From CADEED01 sp036274075 (GTDB lineage Bacteria > Pseudomonadota > Gammaproteobacteria > Steroidobacterales > Steroidobacteraceae): a stretch of 64,000 nucleotides of DNA. This document shows, one piece after another, positions 46,532 through 54,520 of this stretch. The notes below the pieces were generated by a model. The model did no database searches. It was given only the letters and a program-made list of their open reading frames with translations, and was not told the origin of the DNA. The position numbers and the translations under genes are program-made. The first letter of the stretch is position 1. Each line of letters opens with the position of its first letter. The DNA lies in the NCBI GenBank assembly GCA_036274075.1, contig DASUGK010000013.1:17507-81506 (forward strand). Direction: 5' to 3'.

Positions 46532-47245
46532 ATGAACACACTCATCAGACCGCTGACTGACGTGCGTCGGACACTGGACATCGACCTGGTTGCGGATTTC
46601 ACCTGCCCCTGGTCATGGCTGGGAATGGCGCAGCTCACGCGTGCGCTCGGCAGCCTTTCGGGTGATGTCGAAACCCGGCTGCGCTGGCATCCGTTCCGGA
46701 TGGCGCCGCTGGCCAACAACGCGGCACCGCGCACCTTCCATGACTATCTCGCCGAACGCCTGCCGGCCGGCATCAGCGTGCCCTTTGCCGAGAAGAGCCT
46801 GACCGAGGCCGGCCGTGAACTCGGCATCGAGTTCCACTTCGAGAAGCTGGGCGCATTGCCGAGCACTTCCGAGGCGCATCGCCTGGTGCAGCTCGCGGTG
46901 AACGAGGGCCGCCAACCGAACGTGGCCGCCGGCATCTTCCGCGCGTATTTCGAGCGCGGCGCCGACATCGGCGACATCGAAGTGCTGACGCAGATCGGCC
47001 GCGAGGCCGGCCTCTCGCAGAAGACGCTGCAGGCATTCCGCGAGACGCGGGAAGGTGATGCTGCGCTGGTAGGCAGCGAGGAGAGGTTGCGCGGCTTCGG
47101 TGTGCGCAATGTGCCGAACCTGCTGTTCGGTGGCCGCGTCCTGGTACCCGGTACCGTGAACGTCGACACCTACGTGCTCGCGCTCGACCAGGCTTTGTTC
47201 CCGTCGAGCGAAGAAGAAGCGCAGGAGAAGCCGACGCTTCACTAG
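46532..47245 (+). CDS. DsbA-family/FrnE-like thioredoxin-fold protein, single active-site Cys
   Basis: This 237-residue protein has the FrnE layout: a thioredoxin fold with a helical insert and the cis-Pro region FGVRNVPNLLFGG. The motif is CPWSWLG, where many relatives have CPWC, so only one Cys remains. It has no signal peptide and is probably cytoplasmic. A monothiol reductase or isomerase activity is possible. Confidence 0.82.
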   Translation: MNTLIRPLTDVRRTLDIDLVADFTCPWSWLGMAQLTRALGSLSGDVETRLRWHPFRMAPLANNAAPRTFHDYLAERLPAGISVPFAEKSLTEAGRELGIEFHFEKLGALPSTSEAHRLVQLAVNEGRQPNVAAGIFRAYFERGADIGDIEVLTQIGREAGLSQKTLQAFRETREGDAALVGSEERLRGFGVRNVPNLLFGGRVLVPGTVNVDTYVLALDQALFPSSEEEAQEKPTLH

Positions 47246-47315
47246 CCGACCTCGGTGGGTCGTCCACGGTTGCGCTTCTGGCGGCAGCCTGCCGGAGGCG
47301 CTACCTTAGCGCCGC

Positions 47316-48695
47316 ATGTCGCAGGCCAATCTCAGGTCGGATCTCCGGGCCATCGTCGGTGAGCAGGGCATGCTCGAAGGCGCGGCGGTGCGCGAGCGCG
47401 GCAGCGCCATTTTCCACGGGCACGTGGATGCGGACCTGCTGGTCCGACCGCGCAGCACCGAACAGGTGTCCGCCGTCCTGACGCTTTGCCATGCGCGCGG
47501 CCAGGCCGTGGTCACCCACGGCGGCCTCACTGGTCTCGTCCAGGGCGCCGATGCCGGCAGCAGCGAGATCATCCTGTCGCTGGAGTCGATGAACGCCATC
47601 GAACGCGTCGACGTGCCGGGCCGCAGCCTGCGGGCCCAGGCCGGCGTGCAGCTCGGGCGCGTGCAGCGCGAAGCCGAGGAGCACGGCATGGTGTTTCCGC
47701 TGGACCTGGGCGCGCGCGACAGTTGTACGGTCGGCGGCAATATCTCGACCAATGCCGGGGGCCTGCGCGTCCTGCGCTACGGCATGATGCGCAACCTCGT
47801 GCTCGGCATCGAGGCGGTGCTCGCCGACGGGACGGTGCTGACCTCGCTGAATCGCATGCTCAAGAACAACGCCGGCTACGACCTCAAGCAGCTGTTCATC
47901 GGCAGCGAGGGAACGCTGGGCGTGGTGACCCGCGCGGAACTGCGGCTGGTGTCGCGCACGCGCAGCCAGGAGACGCTGCTCGCGGCGCTGCCCGGCTTCG
48001 ATGCCATGGTGGAGTTGTTAGGCCGGCTGGACTCGGGGCTGGGCGGGCAGCTCGCCGCGTTCGAGGCCCTGTGGGGCAACTACTACGACTACAACACAAC
48101 GCCGCCGGCGACCAACGTGGCGCCGCTGGCGCGCGGGGCGCCGTTCTACGCCATCGCCGAATCCATGGGCGGCGATCCGGAGGCAGACCGGGCCCGCCTC
48201 GAGGCGGTGCTGGGCGAGGCGCTCGACGCGGGCGTGTTGAGCGACGTCACCATCGCCAATTCGGAAACCGAACGCCGCGCCATCTGGGCGATCCGCGAAG
48301 ACGTGTGGCAGGTGCGCAATATCGGACCCTTGCTCACCTTCGACGTGAGCCTGCCCATCGAGAACATGAAGGCCTACGCGGAGGAGGTGTGCGAGTCGGT
48401 GCGCGCCTTCGCCGGCGACAACCGTTGCTTCGTGTTCGGCCACATGGCCGACGGCAACCTGCACATCGTCGTGGCCGGTGGCGACGACGCGGCGACGCGC
48501 GCGCGCGTCGAGGACATGGTCTACCGGCCGCTGGCCGCGATCGGAGGCTCGGTGTCGGCGGAACACGGCATCGGCCTCGAGAAACGAGCCTACCTGCCGC
48601 TGTCGCGCACGCCCGCCGAGATCTCCACCATGCGCCTGCTCAAGCAGGCGCTCGATCCCAGGGGCATCCTCAATCCAGGGAAGGTATTCGCATGA
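47316..48695 (+). CDS. FAD-linked D-2-hydroxyacid dehydrogenase (GlcD/DLD type)
   Basis: This 459-residue PCMH-type flavoprotein has VVTHGGLTGLVQGAD, GGNISTNAGGLRVLRYG, LFIGSEGTLGVVT and the metal-binding GHMADGNLHI. It ends with SAEHGIG and the family C-terminus GILNPGKVF. It oxidises a D-2-hydroxyacid such as D-lactate, glycolate or 2-hydroxyglutarate. It overlaps the amidase gene by four bases. Confidence 0.87.
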   Translation: MSQANLRSDLRAIVGEQGMLEGAAVRERGSAIFHGHVDADLLVRPRSTEQVSAVLTLCHARGQAVVTHGGLTGLVQGADAGSSEIILSLESMNAIERVDVPGRSLRAQAGVQLGRVQREAEEHGMVFPLDLGARDSCTVGGNISTNAGGLRVLRYGMMRNLVLGIEAVLADGTVLTSLNRMLKNNAGYDLKQLFIGSEGTLGVVTRAELRLVSRTRSQETLLAALPGFDAMVELLGRLDSGLGGQLAAFEALWGNYYDYNTTPPATNVAPLARGAPFYAIAESMGGDPEADRARLEAVLGEALDAGVLSDVTIANSETERRAIWAIREDVWQVRNIGPLLTFDVSLPIENMKAYAEEVCESVRAFAGDNRCFVFGHMADGNLHIVVAGGDDAATRARVEDMVYRPLAAIGGSVSAEHGIGLEKRAYLPLSRTPAEISTMRLLKQALDPRGILNPGKVFA

Positions 48696-49609
48696 CCCAG
48701 CCCGCGCATCTGAACCGCGGCAAGCGTGAAGTCACGGTGGCGGCGATGCAATTCGCCTGCAGCTGGGACATCGACGCGAACATCGCCACGGCCGAGCGGC
48801 TGGTGCGCGAAGCGGCGAAACGCGGCGCGCAGATCATACTCATCCAGGAGCTGTTCGAGACGCCGTACTTCTGCATCGAGCAGGACTCGCGCCACCTCCG
48901 GGTCGCCACCACCGTGGCGGAGAATCGCGCCATCCGGCATTTCACGCCGATCGCGCGCGAGCTGGGGGTGGTGCTGCCGATCAGCTTCTTCGAGAAGGCC
49001 AACAACGCCTACTTCAATTCCATCGCGATCCTCGATGCCGACGGGACCAACCTCGGCGTCTACCGCAAGGCGCACATCCCCAACGGCCCAGGCTACCAGG
49101 AGAAGAACTACTTCAGCCCGGGCGACACCGGCTTCATGGTTTTCGACACGCGATTCGCGCGCATCGGCGTCGCGATCTGCTGGGACCAGTGGTTCCCAGA
49201 GTGCGCGCGTGCCATGGCATTGAAGGGTGCCGAGATGCTGTTCTACCCGACGGCCATCGGCAGCGAGCCGCCGCCGGCGCTGCCGGTGAACTCGCGCGAC
49301 CACTGGCAGCGAACACAGCAGGGCCACGCCGCTGCGAACCTGATGCCCGTGGTGGTCTCGAACCGCATCGGCACCGAGCGCGCGCTGCAGGATCCGGACA
49401 ACGTGTTCATCCGCTTCTACGGATCGAGCTTCATCGCCGATGCCACCGGCGCCAAGGTCGCCGAGGCCGATGAAGAAAAGGAAACCGTGATCACGGCAAA
49501 GTTCGATCTCGAGCGCATCGCCGAGCTGCGCAACAACTGGTTCGTGTTCCGCGACCGGCGGCCGGAACTTTACGGCGTGCTGACGACGTACGACGGCGGA
49601 AATTCCTAG
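48692..49609 (+). CDS. aguB: N-carbamoylputrescine amidase
   Basis: This 305-residue nitrilase-family enzyme has the catalytic Glu in IQELFETPYFC, Lys in YRKAHIPNGPG and Cys in AICWDQWFPE. The motifs and length fit AguB, which hydrolyses N-carbamoylputrescine to putrescine. No agmatine deiminase gene (aguA) is adjacent in the window. The start at 48692 overlaps the upstream stop (ATGA). Confidence 0.9.
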   Translation: MTQPAHLNRGKREVTVAAMQFACSWDIDANIATAERLVREAAKRGAQIILIQELFETPYFCIEQDSRHLRVATTVAENRAIRHFTPIARELGVVLPISFFEKANNAYFNSIAILDADGTNLGVYRKAHIPNGPGYQEKNYFSPGDTGFMVFDTRFARIGVAICWDQWFPECARAMALKGAEMLFYPTAIGSEPPPALPVNSRDHWQRTQQGHAAANLMPVVVSNRIGTERALQDPDNVFIRFYGSSFIADATGAKVAEADEEKETVITAKFDLERIAELRNNWFVFRDRRPELYGVLTTYDGGNS

Positions 49610-49648
49610 CCGGCAGGTATCTCGCGCCAGCTCCCGGACGTCCGCGCG

Positions 49649-50401
49649 TCAGGCCGGGCCGTTGCCGTGGATCGCGTTCACGCACTTCACCCAGGCACGC
49701 TGCGGCGTCATGAACTTCAGCTTGCGTTTCCACACCTGGCTGCGCGTGGGCTGGATCCAGTCGCGCTGGAACATGACTTCGGGGTGCGCGATTTCCTCGG
49801 CGGAGAGCCCGAGCTTCGGCGCATCTTCGTCGCGCACGAAGATCATGTTGCCGGTGTGGCAGGCCAGCGTGTACTGCTTGCGGCGCGCCAGCTCGAGCAT
49901 CGCGGAGAATGTGGTCAGGCGCTTGCTGCCGGGATCCGTGCCGAAGACATAGTGTTCGCCCGGGGGCGTGGAACTGGTGATCTCGATGACCACGATGCCG
50001 GGCCGCGACGAGAAGCCGCGCCACACGTGGTAGTCGTAGCTGTCGATGTCGATGGAAACCAGCTCGAGCCTGCGGGGTAGCCTGGCGCGCTCGATGATCG
50101 CATCCAGTGTGTCGGGGCCGCCGTCGTGGTCGACGTGGGCCAGCACGGGACGGATGAGTCCATTCGATCGCTGCGCCAGCTGCTGCAGGTATTCGTACTT
50201 GCGCGGATCGGCCTCGATCATCAGGCAGGGCCAGCCGCGCTTCACCAGCGCATAACAATTGCTGCCGTAACGGCCGTCCCAGGCGCCCACATCGCAGGTC
50301 CACGACGGCTCGATGCCGATTCGCCGGATGATTTCTGCGATCACGCCGTCTTCGCCATTCTGCGAGTACACGTTGCGACGGTACTTCTGGAAAGTGCTCA
50401 T
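49649..50401 (-). CDS. FkbM-like SAM-dependent methyltransferase
   Basis: This 250-residue protein begins STFQKYRRNVYSQNGEDGV. It has the SAM-binding motif CDVGAWDGRYGSNCY, then MIEADPRKY and VSIDIDSYDYHVW. This pattern is typical of FkbM-like methyltransferases acting on sugars or other small molecules. The ATG at 50401 is preferred, because the longer frame upstream runs through the ssrA terminator and intron. The start codon lies in a hairpin (50399-50438). Confidence 0.8.
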   Translation of the reverse strand: MSTFQKYRRNVYSQNGEDGVIAEIIRRIGIEPSWTCDVGAWDGRYGSNCYALVKRGWPCLMIEADPRKYEYLQQLAQRSNGLIRPVLAHVDHDGGPDTLDAIIERARLPRRLELVSIDIDSYDYHVWRGFSSRPGIVVIEITSSTPPGEHYVFGTDPGSKRLTTFSAMLELARRKQYTLACHTGNMIFVRDEDAPKLGLSAEEIAHPEVMFQRDWIQPTRSQVWKRKLKFMTPQRAWVKCVNAIHGNGPA

Positions 50402-50438
50402 GCTTGCTCCGGGGCGCCGGTGGACCGGCGCAAGCATG
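50399..50438 (-). promoter_or_regulatory. hairpin covering the start codon of the FkbM-like gene
   Basis: In the transcript, CATGCUUG (50438-50431) pairs with CAAGCATG (50406-50399), and the inner CGCCGGU/ACCGGCG stem has a 2-base loop. The ATG is paired in the outer stem and the GGAG ribosome binding site sits in an 8-base bulge. This could limit translation. Pairing is seen in sequence; function is inferred. Confidence 0.5.
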
Positions 50439-50510
50439 CTAAGCGGGGGTCGGAATGCAGGATGCGCGGCGGCGCCGCGAATTGACGTCGGGCCTTCTCC
50501 TACACGCGCC

Positions 50511-50543
50511 AAAAGAACACTCCCCGGATTTCTCCGGGGAATG
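50511..50543 (-). terminator. intrinsic terminator of ssrA
   Basis: On the minus strand, ten bases after the encoded CCA, a stem TCCCCGG/CCGGGGA (extended by CAT/GTG) with a six-base loop is followed by TTCTTTT. This is a standard Rho-independent terminator. Confidence 0.85.
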
Positions 50544-50569
50544 TCCACTTCATGGTGGAGGCGGCGGGA

Positions 50570-50858
50570 CAGCTGTTCCATCTCTTTCGAGACGGGCTGG
50601 ACTATGCCTTCATCCTTCACCGCATTCGCGGCGAGTGGGATGCGGGGCGTGTTATCCGAATCGTTCCATCCCGATCCGGATCCTGGGGCCGGCTCCGATG
50701 CCTCTGCATCTCAGCCAGTCCATGAGTCTCTACACGGCAGGAAGAGTTGGCCTCGTCCCACCGCTCGGCGTTGCCATGCCACTCGCGTGGCGAAGGGTTC
50801 ACCGAATGAGCCCCGTTATTCACTTCACTCTTACGAGTGAAGGCAACCGTTTGCGTCA
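50570..50858 (-). other. group I intron in the tmRNA T-loop (289 nt, no ORF)
   Basis: The 5' exon ends CAAU, and its U pairs with G of GUUG inside the intron (bases CGGTTGCC), the expected P1 wobble. The intron ends in G (50570). P2 is CTTCACTC-GTAA-GAGTGAAG. The P4 strand GGCAACGCCGAGC pairs by GGCA with TGCC. The P7 strands are GAGACTC and AAGGCATAGTCC, the latter close to the conserved S element. P9 is CGTCTC-GAAA-GAGATG. Several helices carry GNRA loops. There is no space for a homing endonuclease. Splice points are set by the need to rebuild the T-loop and by the terminal G. Confidence 0.88.
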
Positions 50859-51073
50859 ATTGAACCCGCGTCCGCAAGCACTAGACGTGAGGCTCTACGT
50901 ACGTAGCTGCTTCTTTGTTTTCTCGCCGTCCGCTACCCGAAGAGCAGGGAAAACGTCCGGCCAGCGACGGTGACTCTTAACGGTTCCGCCCGTAGCACAC
51001 GGAACCGCGATCCTATGAGCGCGACCCTGGTTTCAGTGGCATAGGCACCAGCTGGTCCAGGGGTCAGCTGCGA

Positions 51074-51106
51074 CTAGGCAGCCAGAGCGTAGTTGTCGTC
51101 GTTGGC
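51074..51106 (-). other. tmRNA proteolysis-tag reading frame
   Basis: Ten codons, GCC AAC GAC GAC AAC and onward, encode ANDDNYALAA followed by TAG. Together with the alanine carried by the tmRNA, the tag is AANDDNYALAA. It ends in ALAA, the signal recognised by ClpXP and periplasmic Tsp. It differs from the E. coli tag by Asp for Glu. Confidence 0.95.
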
Positions 51107-51245
51107 AACTATGATTTGCATGAGGATTTACGAGGTCCATACACCCTCGGTACGCCTCTCACGGTTCGCAACCCACGTCGAAACCGGTCGCCCCCGTAAA
51201 AGCACCGGCAGCATACATCGGGCCGCGGTGCCCGTCTTCAAGACT

Positions 51246-53225
51246 TCACTTGCCGGCGAGGTTCGCGGCCAGGAACTTCTCTATTTCCGACAGCAGCCGC
51301 ACGCGCGTGGCGCTGTTCGACAGCCAGTGGTCCTCTTTGTCCAGCGTCACGAACTGGAACGGTTTGCCGGCTTCCTTGAGGGCCCGGGCCATCATCTCGG
51401 ATTGCGCGATCGGCACCACTGAGTCGTCGCTGCCGTGGATCAGCAGGATGGGAGCACGGATGGTACGCGCCGATCGTGCCGGCGACCTCTCCGCGATGCG
51501 CCCGTCCAGCGAGTCACCGATGGAGTCGCGCCAGTAGTGGAAGCTGTCGGTCTCGTCGCCACCCATCTTCTCGTCGTAGGCCAGCATCTCCGGCAGGTCC
51601 GACACGCCTCCCACGCTCACGGCGCAGGAGTACAGCTCTGGCGTGAATGCGGCGCCCGCCAGCGCCGCGTAACCGCCGTAACTCGCACCGACGATGCAGA
51701 CGCGCTTGGGATCCGCGATGCCCTGGTCGATGAGCGCCTTCACGCCGTCGGTGACGTCGTCCTGCATGCGCAGGCCCCACTGGCCGCGGCCGGCGAGGCG
51801 ATGCGCATCGCCCAGGCCGGTGGAACCGCGGAATTGCGGGCGCAATACCGCGTAGCCGCGTGACGCGAGGAACTGCGACCACCAGTCGAACCAGGGTTCG
51901 TCTTCCGACTCCGGCCCGCCGTGCGGCAGCACCACGAGCGGCAGGTTCTTCTCTTCGGCGCCCGGTGGAATCGTCAGATAGCCGAACAACGCGTACTTGT
52001 CGCGCGCGGCGTACTCGAAGCGGCGCACCGTGCCCTGGGGTGTGTCCGCCAGCCCCGGGAATTGCTCGCCGACGATGTCCGCGCTCTTCGCGGCATAGTC
52101 GACGAGGTAGTAGGTGGTCGGAGTCGAGGCGCCGTCGACCTTGACCACGATGCGCTTGTTGTCGGCGGAGCGGCTCTCGACCTCGACGTAGCGGCCGGCA
52201 AAGGTGCGGCTCAGGGCCGTGTATCGCCTCTGCGCCGCCGGGTCCAACCAGCGGAACGGCCGGTCGGCGCCGCTGAAGCGCACCGCCAGGATGTCATCGG
52301 CGTAGGGATCCGCGATCAGGTCCTCGCTGTCGCGATCCGGCTCGTCGATGAGTTTCTTCGCTCCCGAACCGTCGAGCGCCACCGACCACAGCGTGGTGCG
52401 GGCCTCGCCGTTGTTGGTGGATACCAGTACGGCGGTTTCGTCCGCGGACATCCCGGTCAGGAAGGAGTCGCCGTTGTCAGTGGTCTCGAAGATGCGCTTC
52501 CAGCCGGCCCCATCCTTGGCATGCACGCTGTAGCGGCCGAGTTCCGGGTTCCACTCGCTGCGCACGACGGGTTTGCCCTGCGAATTGGCGAGCCATTGCT
52601 CCGTGAAAGGCGTGCCGCTCTCGAGCAGCTTCGACTTGCCGGTGCTGATGTCCATCGCGAAAACGTTGTACTGGAAGCCCGAGTCCTTGCGTTTGCCGCC
52701 GAGGCGCGTGCCGATCTCGGTGCCCTGTTTCTGCACGGCGAAATCCATGCTCGCCATCACCAGCAGCGCCGGGTCGCCCGCGATGCGCCGCCTGACGATC
52801 TGCGAGCCAGACAGCACGCGCTTGTTGCCCTCGGTCATGAGGAGCCGCGACTTCCCCGTGGAGATGTCGGCCGCCAGCCATTGCAGGTATTCGAACCTGC
52901 TGGGCCAGCGGCGCCGGGTGGACGTGAGCGTGGCGCTGATGCCGAACAACAGCGTGTCGTCGTTGGCCCAGTCGACTTCGCGCACCTTGAAGCCGGGCTC
53001 GACATTGAAACTGCGCACGATCTTGCGCGACGCGATCTCGAACACGCTGACCTGGGTAACCTTGCCGTCGTTGGCCGCCCACGCGAGGTGCGTGCCGCCG
53101 GGGTTGATGCTCACCTGGGAAACGGCTTCCACCTGGCCGTAGGCTTCGACCGGGATCAATGCGGCATGCGACGCCGCGGCAGCGGCGCACCACAGCACCG
53201 CGCACAGCGCAATCGATGGTTTCAT
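51246..53225 (-). CDS. secreted S9-family prolyl oligopeptidase-type peptidase
   Basis: This 659-residue protein has a signal peptide (CAVLWCAAAAASHA). A beta-propeller-like N-terminal region runs to about residue 390. The alpha/beta hydrolase domain has Ser in GASYGGYAALAG, Asp in HGSDDSVVP and His near the end in DKEDHWLS. It probably cleaves peptides in the periplasm or outside. It lies between smpB and ssrA, which are adjacent in E. coli, so it looks like an insertion into an old gene pair. The start is the ATG at 53225. Confidence 0.9.
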   Translation of the reverse strand: MKPSIALCAVLWCAAAAASHAALIPVEAYGQVEAVSQVSINPGGTHLAWAANDGKVTQVSVFEIASRKIVRSFNVEPGFKVREVDWANDDTLLFGISATLTSTRRRWPSRFEYLQWLAADISTGKSRLLMTEGNKRVLSGSQIVRRRIAGDPALLVMASMDFAVQKQGTEIGTRLGGKRKDSGFQYNVFAMDISTGKSKLLESGTPFTEQWLANSQGKPVVRSEWNPELGRYSVHAKDGAGWKRIFETTDNGDSFLTGMSADETAVLVSTNNGEARTTLWSVALDGSGAKKLIDEPDRDSEDLIADPYADDILAVRFSGADRPFRWLDPAAQRRYTALSRTFAGRYVEVESRSADNKRIVVKVDGASTPTTYYLVDYAAKSADIVGEQFPGLADTPQGTVRRFEYAARDKYALFGYLTIPPGAEEKNLPLVVLPHGGPESEDEPWFDWWSQFLASRGYAVLRPQFRGSTGLGDAHRLAGRGQWGLRMQDDVTDGVKALIDQGIADPKRVCIVGASYGGYAALAGAAFTPELYSCAVSVGGVSDLPEMLAYDEKMGGDETDSFHYWRDSIGDSLDGRIAERSPARSARTIRAPILLIHGSDDSVVPIAQSEMMARALKEAGKPFQFVTLDKEDHWLSNSATRVRLLSEIEKFLAANLAGK

Positions 53226-53248
53226 CTGTCGGCTCCCTGTTGGCCGGA

Positions 53249-53722
53249 TCAACCGTGCCTGAGAATTCTTGCCTTGTCGCGCTGCCAGTCGCGTTCTTTC
53301 TCGGTGGCGCGCTTGTCGTGTTGTTTCTTGCCCTTGGCCAGCCCGATCTCGAGCTTGGCTCGGCCGTTCTTCCAGTGCAGGTCGAGCGGCACCAGAGTGT
53401 ACCCCTTGCGCTCCACGCTGCCGACCAGGCGCGAAAGTTCCGCCTTGCTGAGCAGTAGTTTGCGCGTGCGCTTGGGTTCCGCCACGACGTGCGTCGAGGT
53501 GGTGTTGAGAGGGGTGATCTGGGCCCCGAACAGGAAGGCCTCGCCATTCTTCAGGTAGACATAACCCTCGGCGATCTGCGCCTTGCCGGCCCGCATGGAC
53601 TTGACTTCCCAGCCTTCGAGCACGAGCCCGGCCTCGAGTCTTTCCTCGATGAAATAGTCGTACCGCGCCTTGCGATTCTCGGCGATCAGGCGCGGGGCAT
53701 CCTTCTTGTCCGGTTTGCTCAC
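53249..53722 (-). CDS. smpB: SsrA-binding protein SmpB
   Basis: This 157-residue protein has the OB-fold core YFIEERLEAGLVLEGWEVKSMRAG, KRTRKLLLSK and the basic C-terminal tail KGKKQHDKRATEKERDWQRDK that mimics mRNA in the decoding centre. SmpB binds the tRNA-like domain of tmRNA, the domain that is interrupted by the intron here. The start is GTG at 53722. Confidence 0.96.
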   Translation of the reverse strand: MSKPDKKDAPRLIAENRKARYDYFIEERLEAGLVLEGWEVKSMRAGKAQIAEGYVYLKNGEAFLFGAQITPLNTTSTHVVAEPKRTRKLLLSKAELSRLVGSVERKGYTLVPLDLHWKNGRAKLEIGLAKGKKQHDKRATEKERDWQRDKARILRHG

Positions 53723-53770
53723 GGAGCGGATTGTACCCGCGCGGGCACGGTTTAATTTAGATTGCGGGCC

Positions 53771-54205
53771 ATGCGAGAAGTGAAACGCTCGGCGCTGATC
53801 GCGGAGTCGCCGGCGCGCATGTACGAACTCATCAACGACATCGAGTCCTACCCGTCGTTCGTGCCGGGGTGCACGGCCGCCCGCGTGGTATCGCGCAAGG
53901 AGGGCGAGGTCGTGGCCACCCTGCAGATCAAGCGCGGTCCGCTCAAGGCCGAGTTCACCACGCGCAACCTGCTGGAACCCTCCAGGCGCGTGCTCATGCA
54001 GCTCGTGAGCGGGCCGTTCCGGGTCCTCGAAGGGCTGTGGACCCTGACGCCCCTGGGCGAGCTCGGCTGTCGCGTGGAGCTGGAGATGCGCTTCGAATTC
54101 GCCAATCGCGTGACCGGCGCGCTGTTCGAGCCGATGTTCCAGGACACGGCGGCTTCGCTGGTCGATGCCTTCGTGCGCCGCGCCCGCGAAACGCGCGGTA
54201 GTTAG
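53771..54205 (+). CDS. ratA: RatA-type START-domain protein (coenzyme Q-binding/ribosome association)
   Basis: This 144-residue START/COQ10-like protein contains MYELINDIESYPSFVPGC, GPFRVLEGLWTL and FEFANRV. E. coli RatA blocks 70S formation when overproduced; relatives bind coenzyme Q. It is divergent from smpB, as in E. coli. The ATG at 53771 gives the family N-terminus. Confidence 0.9.
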   Translation: MREVKRSALIAESPARMYELINDIESYPSFVPGCTAARVVSRKEGEVVATLQIKRGPLKAEFTTRNLLEPSRRVLMQLVSGPFRVLEGLWTLTPLGELGCRVELEMRFEFANRVTGALFEPMFQDTAASLVDAFVRRARETRGS

Positions 54206-54208
54206 CTC

Positions 54209-54520
54209 GTGAAACGCTGCCTGGTGGTCTACGCGTTGCCCGCCCGCCAGTGGCAGTGGAGCGTGACGCTGCCCGACGGCGCCACCGTGGGCGAAGCCCT
54301 GGACGCCGCGCGCGCGCAGGCGGCGGGCGCCGAGGTTCCGTGGGAGGGGGCGGTGGGAATCTTCGGGGCGTTGTGTGGCCGCAACGCCGTACCGCGCGAC
54401 GGCGACCGGATCGAAGTCTATCGACCGCTCAGGGCCGATCCGAAGACGAGCCGGAGGGAACGGGTAAAGGCTGCGAGGAAGGAACGGGATTCGGCTGTCC
54501 CGCATCGTCCGAAGTCTTAG
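54209..54520 (+). CDS. rnfH: RnfH/RatB ubiquitin-like family protein
   Basis: This 103-residue protein has VVYALPARQWQWSVTLPDGATVGEAL, VGIFGALC and DRIEVYRPLRADPK, the RnfH pattern. The GTG start follows three bases after ratA. Its last 92 bases overlap the convergent bamE gene. The basic C-terminus (RRERVKAARKERD) is typical. Confidence 0.88.
   Translation: MKRCLVVYALPARQWQWSVTLPDGATVGEALDAARAQAAGAEVPWEGAVGIFGALCGRNAVPRDGDRIEVYRPLRADPKTSRRERVKAARKERDSAVPHRPKS

Larger units (their letters stand above)
50553..51195 (-). ncRNA. ssrA: tmRNA interrupted by a group I intron
   Basis: The 5' end GGGGGCGACCGGTTTCGACG (51195) and 3' end CGCCTCC-ACCA (50553) form the seven-base-pair acceptor stem with one G-U. 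The tag frame encodes ANDDNYALAA after an upstream TAGTTGCC. The T-arm stem GCGGG/CCCGC is split in its loop by 289 nt. Without that insert the RNA is 354 nt, a normal tmRNA size, with T-loop UUCAAUU. tmRNA rescues stalled ribosomes with SmpB, encoded 2.5 kb upstream. The order (5' end, tag, 3' end) is linear, so this is not a permuted two-piece tmRNA. Confidence 0.95.

Noticed and set aside
50402..50620. N-terminal extension of the FkbM-like protein
   Set aside because: The extension would be encoded by the ssrA terminator, 3' exon and intron. The ATG at 50401 gives the normal family N-terminus.
50570..50858. Group II intron or mobile-element insertion in ssrA
   Set aside because: There is no GUGYG start, no domain V-like hairpin, no target-site duplication and no reverse transcriptase. 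The P4/P7/P9 elements and terminal G fit group I.
50455..50973. 172-codon open frame on the plus strand over ssrA
   Set aside because: It is antisense to the tmRNA and its intron and has no recognisable features.
50553..51195. Permuted two-piece tmRNA as explanation for the insert
   Set aside because: In permuted genes the 3' piece precedes the 5' piece. Here the order is linear and the insert falls inside the T-loop with group I core elements.
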